From contig OZ025248.1 of assembly GCA_964019135.1 (NCBI GenBank), positions 48,291,670 through 48,355,669 on the forward strand: a DNA stretch of 64,000 nt, in the 5' to 3' direction. The translations under genes and the position numbers were made by a program. Positions 12,501 through 24,500 of the stretch are shown piece by piece. A model generated the notes under the pieces. It did not search any database and was not told the DNA's origin. It saw only the letters and a program-made list of their open reading frames with translations. This DNA comes from Arenicola marina (lineage: Eukaryota; Annelida; Polychaeta; Arenicolidae). Numbering within the stretch: the stretch's first letter is position 1; each line of letters starts with the position of its first letter.

Positions 12501-15500
12501 ATTACCCATACACGTTACTTTAGGTGGGATGTACTCGTATCAACATTGAACCATCATTACCCATACACGTTACTTTAGGTGGGATGTACTCGTATCGACA
12601 TTGAACCATCATTACCCATACACGTTACTTTAGGTGGGCTGTACTCGTATCGACATGGAACCATCATTATCCATACACGTTACTTTAGGTGGGCTGTACT
12701 CGTATCGACATGGAACCTTCTATACCCATACACGTTTCCTTTGGTGGGATGTACTCGTATCGACATGGAACCATCATTACCCATACACATTACTTTAGGT
12801 GGGATGTACTCGTATCGACATGGAACCATCATTACCCATACACGTTACTTTAGGTGGGCTGTACTCGTATCGACATGGAACCATCATTACCCACACACGT
12901 TACTTTAGGTGGGCTGTACTCGTATCAACATGGAACCATCATTACCCATACAGTTACTTTAGGTGGGCGTTAGGCCTACTCATATCGACATGGAACCATC
13001 ATTACCCATACACGTTACTTTAGGTGGGCTGTACTCGTATCGACATGGAACCATCATTACCCATACACGTTACTTTAGGTGGGGTGTATTCGCATCGACA
13101 TGGAACCATCATTACCCATACACGGTACTTTAGGCGGGCTGTACTCGTATCGACATCGAATCGGTGTCGTTATCCAGTATTGGCCCATTACGTCTTCAAT
13201 GTGCCAAGCGGGGGTCCCTGCGGACACGTTCCCGTGGCTGGAGCCATGCCGCCCGAGACACCCTACATCGCATACACACCCCCAGAGCAGTATGAATGCC
13301 TCCCAATGTACATCAGGCCTGACACTCAGGCATGACAGGTCTAATTAATATATATACAACCGCCTGAAAAGAGAATACTTCCGTCTGCCAAAAGGGTTGC
13401 ATGTTATCATATATAACGGGGTTTTCCGTGAAATGCACACTACAATCTGTCGGTATGGATGGATCCATGTGAATAGGTAACAGAGCGTAAATGTAGAACG
13501 TTGACAGTCTTACCTTTTTATTTAAGACGCAATGGAACAAGAATATAAAGAAACCCTGAAACGAATAAACAATTGTTCTTGAACAGAATGGCAAATACAC
13601 CTGTATGCGCATTAATTCATTTCCCAATTACTTTCTTACTGTGTGGCTACTAAGATTTTAAACAACCCCTGAAATTAAATAAACAATCATCATTGAACAG
13701 AAAGTAATGCCCTTTTTCGTGTAGCCAGATTGTTTATAAGTTTGTATAAATTCTTCGTGGCAACCTTAACAATAAAATTAAAGATACCATAGAGTATTTT
13801 TGTCAAGCGAAAATTATATAAGTTCTTAATATATTTCTGTGGTAGATTAACGTTATATGATTTTCTGCGACGCACAAAGGCAATACAAGGCCTTCCATGT
13901 TTTACCTGTAACGTAGATATAATGACAAACATGAATAAGAACGCCGTGGCAGCCTTGCTGGCTGCATCGCTGACGCCTTCGATTAGGGCGAGGGCACCAA
14001 AAATCCACCCGATGCCCAGTATAGGACTCAACACGAGCATATTCCAAATGCCGGCTCTGAAAGTCAAGTAACAGAAGTATGATTACGACCAGTGAGATAT
14101 GGAAGGCCCACGACGTCATGAAGAGAAAGACACGAAATATTACTTGCGCAAAGAGCTAATTATCAGCCCTATGGTAAAACATATCGGTTAGGATATTATA
14201 ATATTATTATACAGAAATTGTTCCACCTACTTTCAGTACCAAGCGCCTTATAACTTCACGAACGATGTAGATACAGCCTACACCTGTGACGCGCCTTAGA
14301 ACGACCCGAGAGAGACCAAGCGAACCCGAAAACTAATAGAAAGAACTTGGCGATACCAAGTCACATTACCTGATGCGTTCCTTTTCGGATTTAGGTAATA
14401 ATGCCTTCCTGGAGGCTCTGACTTGTACTATGACCGCAACGATAATGTTGAACTGAAATCCCAAGGGTATATAGGCATGATTTGTAAGAACTGATTGTTA
14501 AAACAATAAATCCAACGCACAACTTGTATTAGCAAGAAAAAAAAAAAAAAAAAAAAAAAAACGGCTTGGAAGGCACTACGCGGTATCAAACTAGAAGTCC
14601 ACTGCACGATTGATGGTTATTGGAGAAAATACTGATTCAGGCGGGTTAGGGACCATAACGACAGCGGTGGCTATCATAGGGACGAAGGTAGGAAAAGACA
14701 TGCTTACGACAACAATGGCTATCATAGGGGGCGGTGAAGGTAGAGGGAGATAAAGACATGCTTACGACAACAATGGCTATCATAGGGGCGGTGAAGGTAG
14801 AGGGAGATAAAGACATGCTTACGACAACAATGGCTATCATAGGGGCGGTGAAGGTAGAGGAAGATAAAGACATGCTTACGACAACAATGGCTATCATAGG
14901 GGCGGTGAAGGTAGAGGGAGATAAAGACATGCTTACGACAACAATGGCTATCATAGGGGCGGTGAAGGTAGAGGAAGATAAAGACATGCTTACGACAACA
15001 ATGGCTATCATAGGGGCGGTGAAGGTAGAGGAAGATAAATATATGCTTACGACAACAATGGCTATCATAGGGGCGGTGAAGGTAGAGGAAGATAAAGACA
15101 TGCTTACGACAACAATGGCTATCATAGGGGCGGTGAAGGCAGAGAAAGATAAAGACATTCTGACGACAGGAATAGCCACAAAATAGGGGCGGTGAAGGTA
15201 GAGGGGCATAAAGACATGCTTACGACAACAATGGCTATCCTAGGGGCGGTGAAGGTAGAGGAAGATAAAGACATGCTTACGACAACAATGGCTATCATAG
15301 GGGCGGTGAAGGTAGAGGAAGATAAAGACATTCTGACGACAGGAATAGCCAAAAAATAGGGGCGGTGAAGGTAGAGGGGCATAAAGACATGCTTACGACA
15401 ACAATGGCTATCATAGGGGCGGTGAAGGCAGAGAAAGATAAAGACATTCTGACGACAGGAATAGCCAAAAAATAGGGGCGGTGAAGGTAGAGGGGCATAA

Positions 15501-18500
15501 AGACATGCTTACGACAACAATGGCTATCCTAGGGGCGGTGAAGGTAGAGGAAGATAAAGACATGCTTACGACAACAATGGCTATCATAGGGGCGGTGAAG
15601 GTAGAGGAAGATAAAGACATTCTGACGACAGGAATAGCCAAAAAATAGGGGCGGTGAAGGTAGAGGGGCATAAAGACATGCTTACGACAACAATGGCTAT
15701 CATAGGGGCGGTGAAGGTAGAGGAAGATAAAGACATTCTGACGACAGGAATAGCCAAAAAATAGGGGCGGTGAAGGTAGAGGGGCATAAAGACATGCTTA
15801 CGACAACAATGGCTATCCTAGGGGCGGTGAAGGCAGAGGAAGATAAAGACATGCTTACGACAACAATGGCTATCATAGGGGCGGTGAAGGTAGAGGAAGA
15901 TAAAGACATGCTTACGACAACAATGGCTATCATAGGGGCGGTGAAGGTAGAGGGAGATAAAGACATGCTATGTCTTTATGTGATCAAACATGTGATCATA
16001 TAAAGACATGCTTACGACAACAATGGCTATCATAGGGGCGGTGAAGGTAGAGGAAGATAAAGACATGCTTACGACAACAATGGCTATCATAGGGGCGGTG
16101 AAGGCAGAGAAAGATCAAGACATTCTGACGACAGGAATAGCCAAAAAATAGGGGCGGTGAAGGTAGAGGGGCATAAAGACATGCTTACGACAACAATGGC
16201 TATCATAGGGGCGGTGAAGGCAGAGAAAGATAAAGACATTCTGACGACAGGAATAGCCAAAAAATAGGGGCGGTGAAGGTAGAGGGGCATAAAGACATGC
16301 TTACGACAACAATGGCTATCCTAGGGGCGGTGAAGGTAGAGGAAGATAAAGACATGCTTACGACAACAATGGCTATCATAGGGGCGGTGAAGGTAGAGGA
16401 AGATAAAGACATTCTGACGACAGGAATAGCCAAAAAATAGGGGCGGTGAAGGTAGAGGGGCATAAAGACATGCTTACGACAACAATGGCTATCCTAGGGG
16501 CGGTGAAGGCAGAGGAAGATAAAGACATGCTTACGACAACAATGGCTATCATAGGGGCGGTGAAGGTAGAGGAAGATAAAGACATGCTTACGACAACAAT
16601 GGCTATCATAGGGGCGGTGAAGGTAGAGGGAGATAAAGACATGCTATGTCTTTATGTGATCAAACATGTGATCATATAAAGACATGCTTACGACAACAAT
16701 GGCTATCATAGGGGCGGTGAAGGTAGAGGAAGATAAAGACATGCTTACGACAACAATGGCTATCATAGGGGCGGTGAAGGTAGAGGGAGATAAAGACATG
16801 CTATGTCTTTATGTGATCAAACATGTGAAGGTAGAGGAATATAAAGACATGTTTACGACAACAATGGCTGTCATAGGGGCGGTGAAGGTAGAGGAAGATA
16901 AAGACATGCTTACGACAACAATGGCTATCATAGGGGCGGTGAAGGTAGAGGAAGATAAATATATGCTTACGACAACAATGGCTATCGTAGGGGCGGTGAA
17001 GGTAGAGGAAGATAAATATATGCTTACGACAACAATGGCTATCGTAGGAGCGGTGAAGGTAGAGGGAGATAAAGGCATGCTTACGACAACAATGGCTATC
17101 ATAGGGGCGGTGAAAGTAGAGGAAGATAAAGACATGCTTACGACAACAATGGCTATCATAGGGGCGGTAAAGGTAGAGGAAGATAAATATATGCTTACGA
17201 CAACAATGGCTATCATAGGGGCGGTGAAGGTAGAGGAAGACAAAGACATGCTTACGACAACAATGGCTATCAAAGGGGCGGTGAAGGTAGAGGAAGATAA
17301 AGACATGCTTACGACAACAATGGCTATCATAGGGGCGGTGAAGGCAGAGGAAGATAAAGACAATCTGACGACAGGAATAGCCAAAAAATAGGGGCGGTGA
17401 AGGCAGAGGAAGATAAAGACATGCTTACGACAACAATGGCTATCATAGGGGCGGTGAAGGTAGAGGGAGATAAAGACATGCTATGTCTTTATGTGATCAA
17501 ACATGTGAAGGTAGAGGAAGATAAAGACATGCTTACGACAACAATGGCTATCATAAGGGCGGTGAAGGCAGAGGAAGATAAAGACATTCTGACGACAGGA
17601 ATAGCCAAAAAATAGGGGCGGTGAAGGTAGAGGGGCATAAAGACATGCTTACGACAACAATGGCTATCATGGGGGCGGGGAAGGTGGAGGAATATAAAGA
17701 CATGCTTACGACAACAATGGCTATCATAGAGGCGGTGAAGGTAGAGGAAGATAAAGACATGCTTACGACAACAATGGCTATCATAGGGGCGGTGAAGGTA
17801 GAGGAAGATAAAGACATGCTTACGACAACAATGGCTATCATAGGGGCGGTGAAGGTAGAGGAAGATAAAGGCATGCTTACGACAACAATGGCTATCATAG
17901 AGGCGGTGAAGGTAGAGGAAGATAAAGACATGCTTACGACAACAATGGCTATCATAGGGGCGGTGAAGGTAGAGGAAGATAAAGACATGCTTACGACAAC
18001 AATGGCTATCATAGGGGCGGTGAAGGGAGAGGAAGATAAAGACATGCTTACGACAACAATGGCTATCATAGGGGCGGTGGAGGTAGAGGAAGATAAAGGC
18101 ATGCTTACGACAACAATGGCTATCATAGGGGCGGTGAAGGTAGAGGAAGATAAAGACATGCTTACGACAACAATGGCTATCATAGAGGCGGTGAAGGTAG
18201 AGGAAGATAAAGACATGCTTACGACAACAATGGCTATCATAGGGGCGGTGAAGGTAGAGGAAGATAAAGACATGCTTACGACAACAATGGCTATCATAGG
18301 GGCGGTGAAGGTAGAGGAAGATAAAGACATGCTTACGACAACAATGGCTATCATAGGGGCGGTGAAGGTAGAGGGAGATAAAGACATGCTTACGACAACA
18401 ATGGCTATCATAGGGGCGGTGAAGGTAGAGGGAGATAAAGACATGCTTACGACAACAATGGCTATCATAGGGGCGGTGAAGGTAGAGGGAGATAAAGACA

Positions 18501-21500
18501 TGCTTACGACAACAATGGCTATCATAGGGGCGGTGAAGGTAGAGGGAGATAAAGACATGCTTACGACAACAATGGCTATCATAGGGGCGGTGAAGGTAGA
18601 GGGAGATAAAGACATGCTTACGACAACAATGGCTATCATAGGGGCGGTGAAGGTAGAGGGAGATAAAGACATGCTTACGACAACAATGGCTATCATAGGG
18701 GCGGTGAAGGTAGAGGGAGATAAAGACATGCTTACGACAACAATGGCTATCATAGGGGCGGTGAAGGTAGAGGAAGATAAAGACATGCTTACGACAACAA
18801 TGGCTATCATAGGGGCGGTGAAGGTAGAGGAAGATAAAGACATGCTTACGACAACAATGGCTATCATAGGGGCGGTGAAGGTAGAGGGAGATAAAGACAT
18901 GCTTACGACAACAAAAGCTATCATAGGGCGGTGAAGGTAGAGGGAGATAAAGACATGCTTACGACAACAATGGCTATCATAGGGGCGGTGAAGGTAGAGG
19001 AAGATAAAGACATGCTTACGACAACAATGGCTATCATAGGGGCGGTGAAGGTAAAGGAAGATAAAGACATGCTTACGACAACAATGGCTATCATAGGGGC
19101 GGTGAAGGTAGAGGGAGATAAAGACATGCTTACGACAACCATGGCTATCATAGGGGCGGTGAAGGTAGAGGGAGATAAAGACATGCTTACGACAACAATG
19201 GCTATCATAGGGGCGGTGAAGGTAGAGGAAGATAAAGACATGCTTACGACAACAATGGCTATCATAGGGGCGGTGAAGGTAGAGGGAGATAAAGACATGC
19301 TTACGACAACAATGGCTATCATAGGGGCGGTGAAGGTAGAGGGAGATAAAGACATGCTTACGACAACAATGGCTATCATAGGGGCGGTGAAGGTAGAGGG
19401 AGATAAAGACATGCTTACGACAACAATGGCTATCATAGGGGCGGTGAAGGTAGAGGGAGATAAAGACATGCTTACTACAACAATGGCTATCATAGGGGCG
19501 GTGAAGGTAGAGGAAGATAAAGACATGCTTACGACAACAATGGCTATCATAGGGGCGGTGAAGGTAGAGGGAGATAAAGACATGCTTACGACAACAATGG
19601 CTATCATAGGGGCGGTGAAGGTAGAGGAAGATAAAGACATGCTTACGACAACAATGGCTATCATAGGGGCGGTGAAGGTAGAGGAAGATAAAGACATGCT
19701 TACGACAACAATGGCTATCATAGGGGCGGTGAAGGTAGAGGGAGATAAAGACATGCTTACGACAACAATGGCTATCATAGGGGCGGTGAAGGTAGAGGGA
19801 GATAAAGACATGCTTACGACAACAATGGCTATCATAGGGGCGGTGAAAGTAGAGGAAGATAAAGACATGCTTACGACAACAATGGCTATCATAGGGGCGG
19901 TGAAGGTAGAGGGAGATAAAGACATGCTTACGACAACAATGGCTATCATAGGGGCGGTGAAGGTAGAGGGAGATAAAGACATGCTTACGACAACAATGGC
20001 TATCATAGGGGCGGTGAAGGTAGAGGGAGATAAAGACATTCTTACGACAACAATGGCTATCATAGGGGCGGTGAAGGTAGAGGGAGATAAAGACATGCTT
20101 ACGACAACAATGGCTATCATAGGGGCGGTGAAGGTAGAGGAAGATAAAGACATGCTTACGACAACAATGGCTATCATAGGGGCGGTGAAGGTAGAGGGAG
20201 ATAAAGACATGCTTACGACAACAATGGCTATCATATGGGCGGTGAAGGTAGAGGGAGATAAAGACATGCTTACGACAACAATGGCTATCATAGGGGCGGT
20301 GAAAGTAGAGGAAGATAAAGACATGCTTACGACAACAATGGCTATCATAGGGGCGGTGAAGGTAGAGGGAGATAAAGACATGCTTACGACAACAATGGCT
20401 ATCATAGGGGCGGTGAAGGTAGAGGGAGATAAAGACATGCTTACGACAACAATGGCTATCATAGGGGCGGTGAAGGTAGAGGGAGATAAAGACATGCTTA
20501 CGACAACAATGGCTATCATAGGGGCGGTGAAGGTAGAGGGAGATAAAGACATGCTTACGACAACAATGGCTATCATAGGGGCGGTGAAGGTAGAGGGAGA
20601 TAAAGACATGCTTACGACAACAATGGCTATCATAGGGGCGGTGAAGGTAGAGGGAGATAAAGACATGCTTACGACAACAATGGCTATCATAGGGGCGGTG
20701 AAGGTAGAGGAAGATAAAGACATGCTTACGACAACAATGGCTATCATAGGGGCGGTGAAGGTAGAGGAAGATAAAGACATGCTTACGACAACAATGGCTA
20801 TCATAGGGGCGGTGAAGGTAGAGGGAGATAAAGACATGCTTACGACAACAAAAGCTATCATAGGGCGGTGAAGGTAGAGGGAGATAAAGACATGCTTACG
20901 ACAACAATGGCTATCATAGGGGCGGTGAAGGTAGAGGAAGATAAAGACATGCTTACGACAACAATGGCTATCATAGGGGCGGTGAAGGTAGAGGGAGATA
21001 AAGACATGCTTACGACAACAATGGCTATCATAGGGGCGGTGAAGGTAGAGGGAGATAAAGACATGCTTACGACAACAATGGCTATCATAGGGGCGGTGAA
21101 GGTAGAGGAAGATAAAGACATGCTTACGACAACAATGGCTATCATAGGGGCGGTGAAGGTAGAGGAAGATAAAGACATGCTTACGACAACAATGGCTATC
21201 ATAGGGGCGGTGAAGGTAGAGGGAGATAAAGACATGCTTACGACAACAATGGCTATCATAGGGGCGGTGAAGGTAGAGGGAGATAAAGACATGCTTACGA
21301 CAACAATGGCTATCATAGGGGCGGTGAAAGTAGAGGAAGATAAAGACATGCTTACGACAACAATGGCTATCATAGGGGCGGTGAAGGTAGAGGGAGATAA
21401 AGACATGCTTACGACAACAATGGCTATCATAGGGGCGGTGAAGGTAGAGGGAGATAAAGACATGCTTACGACAACAATGGCTATCATAGGGGCGGTGAAG

Positions 21501-24500
21501 GACCATACGGCGTGTGTATTCGGGTTGAACCAACATCTAAGAATTATAAAAGCAACAAGACATCATAAAATGTTTACCATGGAATAATATTAACAACATT
21601 AAGCAAGCACATATCATACACATGCAGAACACGCCCACAATTACCCAAATATCCAATAGGGTAAAGCAAATCAAATCACAGACCCACAAAATACAAGACA
21701 TAAACGGATAACAAAATATCTATGGATCACAAAAACAATACAAGTTGTTATAATGATAAAAGATAATGCCGTCTATCGGTAAGTTGATGCTTCATATTAG
21801 CTGTAGAATAATGAATAATTAAGAGTAATATAAGCGGTTAAATAGGATGATATTTTGCTTGTTTATTTGATCGGGATTTAATTGCACTTTAGTCGTATGC
21901 AGACAAATCGTGGGAAGTAGTCATGTGATAGTCATCACATCTAGAACCCGGCAGCCTCCCCTGGTAAAGTCTGTGTTATACTCACGCCAGGTCAGATTTG
22001 TAACCATCCATCTTTGTGACCCCGGCAGTTATGCCAACGATGACTGCAGCTAGAGCTGAAGAAATAGAACACAAGAAGATTATGATATTTCCGTTGTTGC
22101 AGCAAGATGACACACGCCTATCAAAGTCCAAGGCCACTGACATTCCATATTGCAGCACCTTTGTCCCGTACCCCGCCGACATCGTGACCCTTATTATGGG
22201 TCGCCCAGCCAACACATAGCGCTTTGAGAACCCGTTGTTATTATTGTAACGAGTTCTGGCAAGATGACCAGGCAACTGTAGCAACGGTTGTGGCGAAAAT
22301 CTAGACTGGGAGAAAACCAAGAACCGTTCTATGTTAATTCAGTACAGTTATTTCTTTTTAAAGGGGGAACTCTTACCGCCGACTGAATAGGATTTACCTT
22401 TGCGCCGCCCACTGAAAGACACTTACCCCATGCCCCGCCCACTGAAAGACACTTACCCCATGCCCCGCCCACTGAAGAACACTTACCCCATGCCCCGCCC
22501 ACTGAAGAACACTTACCCCATGCCCCGCCCACTGAAAGACACTTACCCCATGCCCCGCCCACTGAAAGACACTTACCCCATGCCCCGCCCACTGAAGAAC
22601 ACTTACCCCATGCCCCGCCCACTGAAGGACACTTACCCCATGCCCCGCCCACTGAAGGACACTTACCCCATGCTCCGCCCACTGAAGGACACTTACCCCA
22701 TGCCCCGCCCGCTGAAGGACACTTACCCCATGCCCCGCCCACTGAAGGACACTTACCCAATGCCCCGCCCACTGAAGGACACTTACCCCATGCCCCGCCC
22801 GCTGAAGGACACTTACCCCCTGCCCCGCCCACTGAAGGACACTTACCCCCTGCCCCGCCCACTGAAGGACACTTACCCCATGCCCCGCCCGCTGAAGGAC
22901 ACTTACCCCATGCCCCGCCCACTGAAGGACACTTACCCCATGCCCCGTCCACTGAAGGACACTTACCCCATGCCCCGCCCGCTGAAGGACACTTACCCCA
23001 TGCCCCGCCCGCTGAAGGACACTTACCCCCTGCCCCGCCCACTGAAGGACACTTACCCCATGCCCCGCCCACTGAAGGACACTTACCCCCTGCCCCGCCC
23101 ACTGAAAGACACTTACCCCATGCCCCGCCCACTGAAGAACACTTACCCCATGCCCCGCCCACTGAAGGACACTTACCCCATGCCCCGCCCACTGAAGGAC
23201 ACTTACCCCATGCCCCGCCCACTGAAGGACACTTACCCCCTGCCCCGCCCACTGAAGGACACTTACCCCATGCCCCGCCCACTGAAGGACACTTACCCCC
23301 TGCCCCGCCCACTGAAAGACACTTACCCCATGCCCCGCCCACTGAAGAACACTTACCCCATGCCCCGCCCACTGAAGGACACTTACCCCATGCCCCGCCC
23401 ACTGAAGGACACTTACCCCATGCCCCGCCCACTGAAGGACACTTACCCCATGCCCCGCCCGCTGAAGGACACTTACCCCCTGCCCCGCCCACTGAAGGAC
23501 ACTTACCCAATGCCCCGCCCACTGAAGGACACTTACCCCATGCCCCGCCCGCTGAAGGACACTTACCCCCTGCCCCGCCCACTGAAGGACACTTACCCCC
23601 TGCCCCGCCCACTGAAGGACACTTACCCCATGCCCCGCCCGCTGAAGGACACTTACCCCATGCCCCGCCCACTGAAGGACACTTACCCCATGCCCCGTCC
23701 ACTGAAGGACACTTACCCCATGCCCCGCCCGCTGAAGGACACTTACCCCATGCCCCGCCCGCTGAAGGACACTTACCCCCTGCCCCGCCCACTGAAGGAC
23801 ACTTACCCCATGCCCCGCCCACTGAAGGACACTTACCCCCTGCCCCGCCCACTGAAAGACACTTACCCCATGCCCCGCCCACTGAAGAACACTTACCCCA
23901 TGCCCCGCCCACTGAAGGACACTTACCCCATGCCCCGCCCACTGAAGGACACTTACCCCATGCCCCGCCCACTGAAGGACACTTACCCCCTGCCCCGCCC
24001 ACTGAAGGACACTTACCCCATGCCCCGCCCACTGAAGGACACTTACCCCCTGCCCCGCCCACTGAAAGACACTTACCCCATGCCCCGCCCACTGAAGAAC
24101 ACTTACCCCATGCCCCGCCCACTGAAGGACACTTACCCCATGCCCCGCCCACTGAAGGACACTTACCCCATGCCCCGCCCACTGAAGGACACTTACCCCA
24201 TGCCCCGCCCGCTGAAGGACACTTACCCCCTGCCCCGCCCACTGAAGGACACTTACCCAATGCCCCGCCCACTGAAGGACACTTACCCCATGCCCCGCCC
24301 GCTGAAGGACACTTACCCCCTGCCCCGCCCACTGAAGGACACTTACCCAATGCCCCGCCCACTGAAGGACACTTACCCCATGCCCCGCCCACTGAGGGAC
24401 ACTTACCCCATGCCCCGCCCACTGAAGGACACTTACCCCCTGCCCCGCCCACTGAAGGACACTTACCCCATGCCCCGCCCGCTGAAGGACACTTACCCCA

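Noticed and set aside
14734..21587. Long frames on both strands made of 19-residue repeats (871, 646, 457 codons)
   Set aside because: By-product of a 57-bp unit copied from an exon-intron junction; open on both strands and without independent start context or domains.
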